From Peronospora farinosa (lineage: Eukaryota > Oomycota > Peronosporomycetes > Peronosporales > Peronosporaceae), in the NCBI GenBank assembly GCA_947646735.1, contig CANTFK010000863.1:62001-126000 (forward strand): a stretch of DNA of 64,000 nucleotides. Reading direction: 5' to 3'. Shown here piece after piece: positions 30,059 through 39,879 of this stretch. The translations under genes and the position numbers were made by a program. The notes under the pieces were generated by a model. The model was not told the origin of the DNA and searched no databases. It saw only the letters and a list, made by a program, of their open reading frames with translations. How positions within the stretch are numbered: the first letter of the stretch is position 1; every line of letters begins with the position of its first letter.

Positions 30059-32215
30059 TTATCTGCGGAAGCGACCTCGCCCTGCAGGTTTCGACAGCTT
30101 TAGGTCCCCAACTCCACGTTTCTTCCGTCGCTTGTCATTGCCGAATGCTGAATCGCCATCGTCACCATTTTCACGTTCCCGGGCACGCTGCTGCTTCCGA
30201 AGATCGGCCTGGGGCACGAATGACATCTCGCGGATGTAACCTCCACCTGCAGTCTCCTCCTTCTTGAATGCACTACGCTCCTTCTCTGTAATGCGTTGCA
30301 TACGCAACCGCTCGGCAAGTGGCAACTTGGCCAACTGCTTCTTCTCACGTTGAGCTGCACGGTCATTTGATGAACCGAAAGACATGAGGTCGCCCATCTT
30401 TTCACCTTCTGCAATCTCGTAAAACTTGGGTGCTGGTTTCCGCTTGCCCTTTGAAGCGGCTTGCTGAGGTGCACGCACGTGAATTTCATTTTGCTCCTCT
30501 TCGTCAGAGGATTCGTCACTTGGTCTACCCTCGACTTCATCTTCTTCGTCGTCGACGCGGGCGAAACGACCATCATCTTCGCCCTCGTCATCATCGGTGG
30601 CAGCGTCACTGTCCATGTCCTCTTTCTGCTTACGCTGTTGCTTCATGTTAATAGCGTTCGGGTGCAACATACGGTACGTATCGCTTTCCTCATCCACTTC
30701 GAAGTCCGTGGACGTAAACATGCGCGAGAACCGTTCGTCGCCCAACGGGTTTAAGAACGCCTTGTCGGCATCGACCTCCTTGCTGTTTTTCTTTCGTTTG
30801 GCATCGCTTTGTAGAATGCGCTCCGCCGTAGCGCGATTGATCTTAGGCAGCCGACGCTGGATAGTGATACGGTTGCTCTGTTTGGCCTCAACCTTCTCTT
30901 TAAGCTTCTTCTTGCGCCAATCGTCGTACGCAAACGGCTCCGACACAGCCTTCACCTTGTTATACAAACGAGCATCCATAAAGAAACCATGCATGTAAGC
31001 CTTGAGTAGCGGCGTGCCCACCAGGTGATCCAGTCCAAACGTGGCGATCTCCGCGCGCGTAACGAACCGGTAGTCGTCGTAGACGGTGGCCTGTGCCTCT
31101 TCTTCGAGCTCTTCAGTAAGCGAGTCCAAGAACGAGCACCACTTTGGAGCGATGCCCAGCTCAGGGATATAGTAGCTCATCACACGCTCCTGCTCGCCTG
31201 CCACAAGCAAAACTCCAGACTTTCCCTGTGCTCCATCTACGACACACACGTCCTTCACCTCAGCAGGCGTTTCTACATTTGTAAACACAGCGCCATCCCG
31301 ACGATTCCAGATCTTAATCACCTTAGCATCCGACGAAATTACCTTCTGCGCATAATCATGGAATTGCAGATTTACGATCGGTAGTCCGTACTGGTGGTCC
31401 TTTTCCAGCAACGGTCGCGACGAGCGCAAGTCATAAAGCAAACACTGCCCTTCCGACGTGCCAACCCCAAATGTCAGTCCGTCATCATCGAATCTCAATG
31501 CCGTGACCTCCACTTGTTTGGTTGGTTTGGCCGACGTACACTGTGCCGCGACGTCCAGACTGCCCACACGTTGCTGACTCCTCGAGTCAAACATCTCCAC
31601 CACGCCATCTTCACACCCGACTCCAATGAGCTGATGAACAGGGTTCAGTTGTATCACATTAGCTGCCGAGGACTGCGACTGCAACTCCAATGGAGCCACA
31701 AATCGACCTTGATCTAAATTGATCCGGTACACGTCCGAACCGGATGCAGCCACGTAAATCTCACAGTTCTCACGGTGGTACGTCATATCCCGACCAAACT
31801 TAGGAATTCGCATGTTGTAATGTGTGCCATAGGGTGCATGAAAGGCCACAGACCGGTCCGCCTGCAGGAATGCCAGCTTGCCAAAGTCGGCGGCCAGCAC
31901 CTCAAATTGCACCACCTCAGCGTCCAGACCTCGCTCAAACTTGAGACTCAGGTCACGCAAGTCAAAGACCTTAACAGACGGAGGATACACGCCAGTAGCT
32001 ACCACAAAGTTGCCGTCCGCCGACATGCGTACGCGCTGTGAGGCGGCTGGGAAGTGAAAGTCCTGCAGCAGCTCCACACGACGACGGTAATCCTCATCTT
32101 TGGCCAAAGCTTTGCGACTACCGCCTTTTTCATTTAGCCATTGCGGCAACGTTTTACCCGATGACAAATTATAAATCTTAACGCCATTAAGCGAAGAAGC
32201 CGCCAGCGCAGCCAT
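30059..32215 (-). CDS. NOL10: NOL10/Enp2, nucleolar WD40 protein
   Basis: Small-subunit processome factor needed for 40S biogenesis. 718 residues, single exon. N-terminus SLNGVKIYNLSSGKTLPQWL matches the family start; WD40-type beta-propeller to about residue 360 with KFGRDMTYH, VYRINLDQGRF and GCEDGVVEMFD; NUC153 motif at about 487-520 (NPLGDERFSRMFTSTDFEVDEESDTYRML); then acidic and basic low-complexity segments and a basic C-terminus (GNDKRRKKRG...GRGRFRR) fit for nucleolar retention. It begins 209 bp from the divergent COA7-like gene, sharing a promoter region with CCAAT-type AGCCAATCATT at about 32340. Confidence 0.97.
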   Translation of the reverse strand: MAALAASSLNGVKIYNLSSGKTLPQWLNEKGGSRKALAKDEDYRRRVELLQDFHFPAASQRVRMSADGNFVVATGVYPPSVKVFDLRDLSLKFERGLDAEVVQFEVLAADFGKLAFLQADRSVAFHAPYGTHYNMRIPKFGRDMTYHRENCEIYVAASGSDVYRINLDQGRFVAPLELQSQSSAANVIQLNPVHQLIGVGCEDGVVEMFDSRSQQRVGSLDVAAQCTSAKPTKQVEVTALRFDDDGLTFGVGTSEGQCLLYDLRSSRPLLEKDHQYGLPIVNLQFHDYAQKVISSDAKVIKIWNRRDGAVFTNVETPAEVKDVCVVDGAQGKSGVLLVAGEQERVMSYYIPELGIAPKWCSFLDSLTEELEEEAQATVYDDYRFVTRAEIATFGLDHLVGTPLLKAYMHGFFMDARLYNKVKAVSEPFAYDDWRKKKLKEKVEAKQSNRITIQRRLPKINRATAERILQSDAKRKKNSKEVDADKAFLNPLGDERFSRMFTSTDFEVDEESDTYRMLHPNAINMKQQRKQKEDMDSDAATDDDEGEDDGRFARVDDEEDEVEGRPSDESSDEEEQNEIHVRAPQQAASKGKRKPAPKFYEIAEGEKMGDLMSFGSSNDRAAQREKKQLAKLPLAERLRMQRITEKERSAFKKEETAGGGYIREMSFVPQADLRKQQRARERENGDDGDSAFGNDKRRKKRGVGDLKLSKPAGRGRFRR

Positions 32216-32424
32216 AGCGACTCGACGAGATTAGTGAATGCGACACCAGCCAATAATGCAAACATCTCGTATTGGTTGAAATTCACTAAATATATGCATT
32301 AATGATTGGATGCAATAGATGGATACACCAGCTCATTTCAGCCAATCATTCGCTTTGAATTGAGATATTATCTGCTACACGTTGTATTAATTAGTAAAAA
32401 AAATTCTGTATAGACGTATCGAAT

Positions 32425-33420
32425 ATGGTCCTGACGAGTGACAGTAGCGTCGACGAGATAAAGCGTTTAAACCAGGAACTGGAGGAGCGTCAGTACGAGT
32501 TCCGCTCCAACTGCAACGATGGAGATGGAGACGCAAGTGCATGTCACAGTTGGGGCGAGTGGCTGGCGGTCGTTGACAAGAATTACACAGGCGCAGGTGA
32601 CGATAAAACCTATTGCTTTTGTATCCCAGAAATTATTTTCTGACGTAAAATTTGCTTTGTATTGTCGTTTTTGGTGTCATGTTTTATCAATTACAGCCAA
32701 AATTTACGAGCTTAACTGCTCCAAGAAGGGATATCCGGCTTCGTGTTTTAACCTCGGACGACTGAAGCGTACGGCTGCAGATCTGCAACACGGCTACGTT
32801 AGCTTTGGATTGATTCTGTGTATGTGACACTTTAGTTGCTGGTAAAGGAGTGGAGCAGAATGATCTAGAGGCTTTCAAGCTCTTTGGTGAGTTGACAATG
32901 GGTGAGACTTGAGGTTGGTGCAGTAGCACTTACTCAAATGGTGTGTAGAAAAATCGTGCGCTATGGGCCACGCTGCTGGTTGTCATCATGTGGGTTTCAT
33001 GCGCACACAAGGAATTGGCTGCGAAAAGGTCTGTATCTTGTCAACGTTGGTGGTTGAGAAGTGTAGTGTTCACGTGAAATTGTTATTAATGATGTTGCTG
33101 TTTAGGACTTTGCTAAAGGCCTTGCCGCTTATAAAGAAGCGTGCAAGCATGACGACGGAAACAGCTGCAACCGCGTAGCAAGCATGTATCTGTCATCACG
33201 AGCGAACAGTCCCATTAAGCGCGATATTCTGCAGGCGAAGACTTACCTAGAGAAGGCCTGCGATACCAACTTTGCCCCTGCATGCCATAACCTGGCTGTG
33301 ATGTACAAGAAGGGTGATGAAGGGATCCCGAAGGACGAGAGCAAGTACAACGAGTACCGTGCTAAGACGGAGAAACTCATCGAGCAGGCGGGTGGCATGT
33401 CATCGATCAAGGCGGCTTAA
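32425..33420 (+). CDS. Sel1-repeat protein, COA7-like
   Basis: Similar in length and repeat pattern to COA7, a mitochondrial intermembrane-space factor for cytochrome oxidase assembly. Five exons: 32425-32596, 32697-32768, 32836-32886, 32949-33028, 33106-33420; introns of 62-100 bp, all GT-AG; joined frame exact, 229 residues (human COA7 is 231). Sel1-type repeats with paired Cys are visible: YELNCSKKGYPASCFNLG; FEKSCAMGHAAGCHHVGFM; YKEACKHDDGNSCNRVASMYL; LEKACDTNFAPACHNLAVMYKKGDEG. The regular C-x9-11-C spacing is that of disulfide-stabilised Sel1 repeats. The end PKDESKYNEYRAKTEKL also matches the family. Other Sel1 proteins are the alternative. Confidence 0.85.
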
Positions 33421-33543
33421 GTTGACTGGTCCACACACTCGCCATCTCTCGCATACTAGAGATAAAAGTGGCAAGTTCGAAATAGCTTTCCACACGCCAC
33501 ATTTACAGATGCTTCTTGAGTTGGCACGGATTCCCAACTCAAT

Positions 33544-35773
33544 TCACTGCAGTGCTTGTTGGCGCGTCTTTTCCATTGATTCCCACTCCTTCTCAATAAG
33601 CGCGTTAACCGTGTTTTCACATTCAACCATTTTTGTCAAAACATCCGTGGGCAGCACTTCTAGATGTTCATGAAGAGCCTGTTGAGCAGTCTGCACGTTG
33701 TCCTCAGATATCCAGGCGCTTCCCGCTGATACGCCAAATCGACGGGCAAACTGCTCAAGTTGCAAGAGGCAACTAGCAATACGTTTCTTAACCAAGTCCT
33801 CATCATGTTGATATTGACTTCGAATGTACTTGTGCTGGGGGAGGGAGCTGTAATTCTTCGGGGCTACTGAATGATTCGCTGCCTTATTTGCCGCACTAGT
33901 TGCAAAACAGACATTAAAGCGAAGAAAATGAATCAGAACGCGTTCCCCTTCTTTTCATAGTCTTCCTAAATTGCTTACCTTTGCGCATGTTCAGCTATAA
34001 TGTTAAGGAGATCCTGTCTGTAGATTTGGTGCATATGGTTTAAAATGCGATTGTCATCTTTCGTCATGATCAGATTATGAGGTGCAGCATCTTCAGCAAC
34101 CTGTCTAGCTTTCACAATCACTGATTCTTGAGAAATCGGTTTTAGTGCCTCAGAGCTGGCTGCTAGTGCCAGCGCTGAATCGAAGTCATCCATGATGTCC
34201 ATCTGCGGTGATTCCACCAAATCAACTGCTGAAATACCCACATGATCGCAACTTAAGGCCAAAGGATCTGTTCCTGCGTCCTTAAGATGTGAAACACACG
34301 ATTTGATTGATACCTCGCTCGTGCTTTGCCGAGAACTGCGTTCTTCATCTGTTTGGACGGCCTTATTTATCACCACAGGTAGCTCAATTCGAGCGCTTTG
34401 ATCCCGGCTCACAACAGCAACGACCCCACGCGACAAAGCCAATGTATCCGCTAGTTCCTTTTTCTCCCTTAGAGCTACAAAAAGTAAGGCTTGGACTTTT
34501 GTCAGTTCCTCTCGTGAGACTGTCAGCTCAGCTTTCACCGCTTGTAGTTTCTGCTGTAGATCGTTGATCTCAGTCTCCACAACAGCTAGTGCATCATCAC
34601 TCTTGTAGGGTAACGTAGTGGGCACGTCCGTATTAGTCGAAGCTCCCATCATCTTCCTTTTCAAAGTGAGTAATTGAATCTGTTTCTTCAGGTTAGCCAG
34701 CTCCCCGTCAGCCTTCTGTTTCTGCAGATAGACTTCATCCAAATGTTGTTGCACTTCTTGATGGCGTACTTCAGCTCTCAACTGGACACATCTAGATTCA
34801 CTCGCTAGCTTTGCCTCAGAATGCAGCTGCTCGTACATTTGCTTGATCTTCAGTACTTCCTCTCCAGCAAGCAAACGCAGTTTTTCTTCATGTTGCTGCA
34901 GTGCTCGCTCCAATCGTTGTAGCATTTCCTGCATCGTGGCTTCAGACGCCAGCGACGCGACGCTTTTCTCTGTATTTTCCTTATCTTTATCAATAGTCCG
35001 GCTCGTCTGTTTTGCAGGCGTCTCCACTTCATACTTTTCTCCACGATGTCGTCCTACACGATGCTTCTCCAAAAACTTCACCGAAGAAAATGTTTGCCCA
35101 TAAAACTCACAAGCTCGTGCTTCAGGCCCAATAGGTCCCAGCATCATGTCCATTTCGTCGCCACTATCGTCCTCTTCCCTAAGTGTTCTCCCCATTTTCT
35201 TTACTTGTCTCTCCGATATCAATTCCGTCAGCAACGTTGCAATATTAGCTACTACCGACGGTGAAGTTCTGAACCTCAAAAACACACACACAAAAGAACC
35301 CATGAGTCCATGAAAAATACGGAAAAATACGAAAATTTACAATGATCATTCGGGCAACTTTACCCGGGACTTTGCAACAATGTGGCAATCTTTTGCAGCA
35401 CCTGATGGAGCTTCTCCGCCTGCTCGTTACCGCTGCGTACCTTCGCCTTCAACTTGTGAGAGCGCAAAAGCAGTACATCTCGCTCCTTCTCGACCTGTCG
35501 CAGCTCCTGGCTCAACAATTTCAGCTTATTGCTGTCGTTGGCGCGCATAAAGAGCAGATATTCCATTGACAGCTGCAAAATGCGTACGAGGAACCAGGCA
35601 TCACGTGTCGGCGGATCTTTTGAAGGCGCAGGCAAACGAGCAAACGTCACGTGCAATGCATACGGCTCTAAGACAGCAGGGTCACCTCTGCGAACAACAT
35701 CCGATACGTTAAAGGTACTTAGTAGCCGCCAATTGAGCTTCTCATTGCGCTCACGCCAACAAAATTGCTGCAT
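33544..35773 (-). CDS. DZIP1: DZIP1-like coiled-coil protein (ciliary basal body)
   Basis: DZIP1/Iguana proteins sit at basal-body appendages and are needed for cilium formation. Three exons: 35364-35773, 33979-35268, 33544-33895; introns of 95 and 83 bp, exact frame of 683 residues. The N-terminal Dzip-like domain is clear: LNWRLLSTFNVSDVVRRGD, VLEPYALHVTFA, DAWFLVRILQLSMEYLLFM, followed by coiled coil. A finger-like segment ACEFYGQTFSSVKFLEKHRVGRH lies where the family has its C2H2 finger, but Tyr replaces the second Cys. Long coiled coils follow, then VVINKAVQTDEE and a helical C-terminus (HDEDLVKKRIASCLLQLEQF). The ATG at 35773 is the first in frame. Presence of the gene suggests flagellate zoospores. 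Confidence 0.85.
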
Positions 35774-37621
35774 TTTATCTTCCGTTTTGCGCCCAACTAC
35801 TTTAGATACACTCACTTATTCTAATTCTGTAGAGTATTGTAATCATTTAGTCTATTCAAATGTTCCGCGTGTATACCCTCCAATAAGTTATAACCTCCGG
35901 TAGTTATACGCTAACTAACTAAATACGACCAATATCGAAGAAACATACTCAATTGTACCGTCCTGGAATGAGCTTCTCGTCCCGACAGAAAACAACACCA
36001 CTAGGAGTTCTAAGAGAGGTCGTGCCTTGAATGATTTCTATTCGGTCTTTATATATGTTGTAAAACCCTTCAATCAGAAGTATGATACCTGCAAGCACTG
36101 TAAGACAATTGTTTCGATTCACAAGAAGTCGACAGAATCTCACGTGCATACATCTTGTTCTTACCAAACATCCTTAAAACTAGAAAAGTTTACGATCTGC
36201 CGGCATTGCTGTTTAATCGATGAAGGGCCACCGTGCTCAATCTTTTTGTCTTTTGCCTGTCCTTACAGTGAGAGAGCCACATAAGAAGTCAACGTGCGCA
36301 AGGCTTGAGCTAGCTTGATGCTAGCTCAGGCCTTTGACGGATGCTTCCGCGGTATCCGTCAAAGGCCTGACGGGCCTCTCACTCTACACACCTTTCTCTT
36401 GCCGCTCTTACCCGCAGCCGCCAGCCAGCAGCACGATGTACGCCGCCACGCCCGAACTCCTGGCATCACCGCTTAGGTACGCTGGCGGAACTCTTTGTTC
36501 CCGGTGCAAGCAAAAAGAGACCCTCCCTGGGTAGACCTGTTGACAAGATAGACATCCAAGGAATCCAAGCAAGAAACCTATCGCTGGACACCGCCGTCGC
36601 CTGTATCTCCATCGTCTGTGTGCATAGGATCGTGCAGCCTGGAAGGCCTTCAGTGCGGCGCTAATAGCGCGCCGCTTATCGGAGTCTGGAAAGAGAAAGC
36701 GTACTCGTGTAGGAAAAGATGCAGTCTAGACAAAAACTTAATACTGACGTCGCAGTAAGTCGACTAGTGACCATCACAAGTAGTGCTGACTCGCGTTCGT
36801 ACTGCTGCGCAATATATGTATTGTAGTTCGGAATTAACGCATTTACGCTATGGTGTCCTTATAGCGTTCAAGGTAATACTATAGCAGTGCCTTGTCTACT
36901 ATTGACAGCTAGAACCAACGGTCAGAAAACAAAAGTCGCACCCATTTTACTCTGCAGGTTATCGAGTATCCAGTAATCCTTATACATTTTCTCACGACCA
37001 TAACCTCCCTCTTTACAACTAACGCTTGGAAATGGATATGATGGATCGCTCACTTCGCCTGCGTGACTAGGCTATGGATTCAGCGGAACAGGAGTATTCA
37101 TAAGTATCAAGTGGGTCCTAGGAGCAGGAGGTAGCGGAAGTCAAACATGTCCTTCTACACCAACTCCGAGTGGTTGCTATCAAGGAGTAACGAGGATATA
37201 GGAATGTGAGCATCGGCGTCTACCTTCGCCTAGCAACAGAAATGTTCCAAGACATTATCGTCAACTGGCAGCCGGTACTGCACAGCCCTCGTAAACGAGA
37301 GTAGACATCTCCTAGGGTACTAGAATGGTTGCGGACTTTTCAAAATTCTGTAATTTAATAGCGGTAATTCGACAATCTGTTTCCACCATAACCACATCGA
37401 ATTGAAAGTAATCATCAATAAAAATGAATACTGCAATCTGACCGTAAAGGTTTGCATCATATAAAATCAATACTGCGAGCTGACCTTAAAAGATTGCATC
37501 ATATAATCGAATTTTTTTTGCTGGCGGTCGCCGGCAGGTTTCATCCAATAAACTCGCAAGGATCAAGCAAGAGCTTCACGCAAGAGTAGTATATTCATTG
37601 TGTAAACGACTGACACAAAGA
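35774..37621. other. Intergenic with hairpins and a zinc-finger-like scrap
   Basis: 1.85 kb. At 36027-36284 a short plus frame has TCKHCKT...ESHVHTSC...ICRHCC, resembling a BED/zinc-finger remnant, but is too short to call. At 36306-36328 and 36327-36369 two strong hairpins follow each other. The remainder shows only short frames. Confidence 0.4.
36306..36369. repeat. Two adjoining perfect stem-loops
   Basis: First: arms TGAGCTAGC / GCTAGCTCA (36306-36314, 36320-36328), 5-nt loop. Second: 16-bp arms CAGGCCTTTGACGGAT / ATCCGTCAAAGGCCTG (36327-36342, 36354-36369), 11-nt loop. Confidence 0.9.
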
Positions 37622-38294
37622 ATGACGATGCAGATTTCGGACAAGGTGGACGTGGACTACGTGCCCGTGGAGGCTGAGCCGCTCCACAAGCAGCGCTGGC
37701 GTAGTGAGAACCGTGCGTCTTGTGGCCGTGGACTTTCCACCGCATACGAAGTGTTTGTATCACCAGCACTTAAAATACGGTGTCTACTTGGTGGTGACAC
37801 CGATGAATATGATGGAGTACCCTCACGGTGAGGAACCACGACCTCTAGTTCATGAGAAAGGCTCTGTCTTCTGTCGTGACCACACCAAAGACAAGTTGAT
37901 CCATTCAGCGGCCACCCTCGATAAGCCTGCATTTCTCATCGAGATTGAGTTGCTTAAGGAAAAGGCTGATGTCATGCCGAATGAACACTTACCGTTGCAC
38001 CCTGGAATCAAGAATTTTAAGAACGATCCAGAATGTCGTGTGTACGGCTTCGAGCTGCAGAACGATGACCAGGCTGAAATCGCACTTAACTTGCCAACTG
38101 AAGCCGTGTTGGTAGCGCTAGACGACTGTGAAGTGGAGATCACCAAAGCTTCAAGCAACAAGCAAGAAGATACCACGCACCAGGTCGTGCTGAAAGTTGG
38201 TGACGATGTCCAACTGCTTGCTGGCAAATTCGGTATCAAGTTTGTGTCTTCAGCTTCGAAGAAGGCGCAATTCCATTTGGTTGAGGTGTATTAG
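37622..38294 (+). pseudogene. Cupin-like conserved protein, broken by one-base insertion
   Basis: The frame from the ATG at 37622 (MTMQISDKVDVDYVPVEAEPLHKQRW) and the frame from about 37710 to 38294 (VRLVAVDFPPHTKCLYHQHLKYGVYLV...) are separated by a single extra base in the C-pair at about 37711. Without it they would form one protein of about 223 residues. H-x-H spacing in KCLYHQHLKYG and a later Glu suggest a cupin barrel; a second beta-rich half follows (QVVLKVGDDVQLLAGKFG). Family function unknown. Since the rest is intact, a sequencing or assembly error is as likely as real inactivation. No splice pair removes one base. Confidence 0.6.
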
Positions 38295-38452
38295 CTTCAT
38301 CGTGGGCCAGGAGAAATTGGCATTAAAGTCGAATGTTAAGGGTAACCAAACTAACTACAGAACAAATTGGTAATAAAGTCAAATTCTGAGGATACCCAAA
38401 CCGATAACTTTTTGATTTCATCGTGTCAGCATTCCTCGTCAACTTAATTGCA

Positions 38453-39418
38453 TTACATCGGTACGCGCCAATACTGCATCTTGAAGTCGTGTTTGAAGAT
38501 GTATGACTCGACGAATCCCGGATACGTAACAGTAGACGTCTGATAGTTGTAAATCAGCGCTTTGCGCTCCACCTTAGGGTCCTTGAAGCGCAGCTCGTTC
38601 TTCCGCGCCTCATTGATGAAAAAGTTAGCAAAATACTGTCCACTTGCGATGCCTTCACGAGAGTGGTCAATCACCTCGTAAGGGGTGCCGTCCAGGTATT
38701 CTCCGTACTCGAAGCTGTTCGTTTCGGGATGGAATTGCACGGCGTAGACTGGATATTCTTTGGCTTCAAAAGCCGAAATGAACTCAACCCCTTGACGATC
38801 TACATTGGTGGCCAACACAGTGTAAAAGTTTGTGAGGGATAAGTACTGGCTGAACCTATCGAGAGTGATGCCTTGCTTGTGGTTGTTCATAGTGATAGGC
38901 TTGTCCTTGAGCCACGAGTAAAACTCGGGACTGGCCTGACTGAACAGCCGACTGGTCGGAGCTTCCTTAATGAAGTTCGAAGGCAGAGTGATGTTCATTG
39001 AGTCTAGTCCCTTGTTTAAAGACTCCACGTCCCCCGTAGTAAGTTGCACAAGCCACTCAAAACCCAGACAGGTGGCCCAGACAGGGAAGTACACGCCTTT
39101 GTCATTAAGCTTCAGCGCCAATTGGAATAGCCACTCAGCGCGGTCATTGACGGTAGCGGCTCCACCTGGAAACAAGAGGCCGTTGAGCTGCGGCAGCAGC
39201 TGATCCAGATATGGCTTGGGCGCGTTGTACGGGATGGGGACCACGCGACCACCCGCGCTCTCGACCCACTTGACATACGATGCCGCGATGTACTCGCCAT
39301 AATGGGAGCTCGGATGCGCGAAGACACCGATAATTGGACCGCGAGCACTGGCAGCGGCGATGGAGAAAAAGCCCAAGACCACCGAGAAGACAAACGAAGT
39401 CATCAATGTGAATGCCAT
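38453..39418 (-). CDS. GGH: Gamma-glutamyl hydrolase (peptidase C26)
   Basis: Class I glutamine-amidotransferase-like hydrolase that removes gamma-glutamate from folate polyglutamates, in vacuole/lysosome or secreted. 321 residues, single exon, full family length. An N-terminal signal peptide (MAFTLMTSFVFSVVLGFFSIAAASA) is followed by PIIGVFAHP, YVKWVESAGGRVVPIPYN, GLLFPGG, the nucleophile Cys in PVWATCLGFEWL and the catalytic His in YAVQFHPETN. All expected catalytic residues are present. The start ATG (39418) lies next to a relic gag fragment on the other strand. Confidence 0.95.
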   Translation of the reverse strand: MAFTLMTSFVFSVVLGFFSIAAASARGPIIGVFAHPSSHYGEYIAASYVKWVESAGGRVVPIPYNAPKPYLDQLLPQLNGLLFPGGAATVNDRAEWLFQLALKLNDKGVYFPVWATCLGFEWLVQLTTGDVESLNKGLDSMNITLPSNFIKEAPTSRLFSQASPEFYSWLKDKPITMNNHKQGITLDRFSQYLSLTNFYTVLATNVDRQGVEFISAFEAKEYPVYAVQFHPETNSFEYGEYLDGTPYEVIDHSREGIASGQYFANFFINEARKNELRFKDPKVERKALIYNYQTSTVTYPGFVESYIFKHDFKMQYWRVPM

Positions 39419-39450
39419 GGTGAAGTTGATAATCTGATCGAATAATTTAG

Positions 39451-39745
39451 GTGGGAAGGGTAGAAAAATTCAAGCGATTGACCTGTGACCGCTGTGGAAA
39501 GAAGGGTCATCCGTTGGACCGCTGCTTGTTTGTGTGCCGAGGCTGTGGAGAAACTTACGACGTCGGAAAGTGCCAGATGAAGGATGTCTACAATCTGATT
39601 CGTCAATGGTACAACCCCACCAAGCACGCCGTAATGTTGCCGGACGAGGGCCGAGACGATGAAAAATTAGAACACTCGCCAGGTTTGAATGTGCTGATCT
39701 TGTAACGTAATTTTTTGAGTACAATTTTTCAACCTTCGTGTAACC
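39451..39745 (+). pseudogene. Ty3/gypsy gag zinc-knuckle and LTR-end relic
   Basis: An 84-codon open stretch with no ATG (opens GTG) contains CDRCGKKGHPLDRC (CCHC), then CRGCGETYDVGKCQMKDVYNLIRQWYNPTKHA, which resembles the Cys-rich end of oomycete gypsy gag proteins. About 25 bp after its stop, CGTGTAACCCCGTTTACA (39738-39755) closely matches the end of the LTR at 47024-47707. It is best read as a decayed retrotransposon scrap; domestication cannot be excluded. Confidence 0.5.
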
Positions 39746-39879
39746 CCGTTTACACTGTAAATATTAAGGCGCTCAAGATCATGACCAGTACAAAAATAAT
39801 ACTAATATACAGAGTATTACCTTGTATGAATAATACTTTGTATATTATTTCACAAAATTTAACTGGTCGGATAAAACTA

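Noticed and set aside
36027..36284. Short CxxC/H-rich frame as a zinc-finger gene
   Set aside because: Too short, spacing irregular, no intron or partner exon found; kept only as a note in the intergenic entry.
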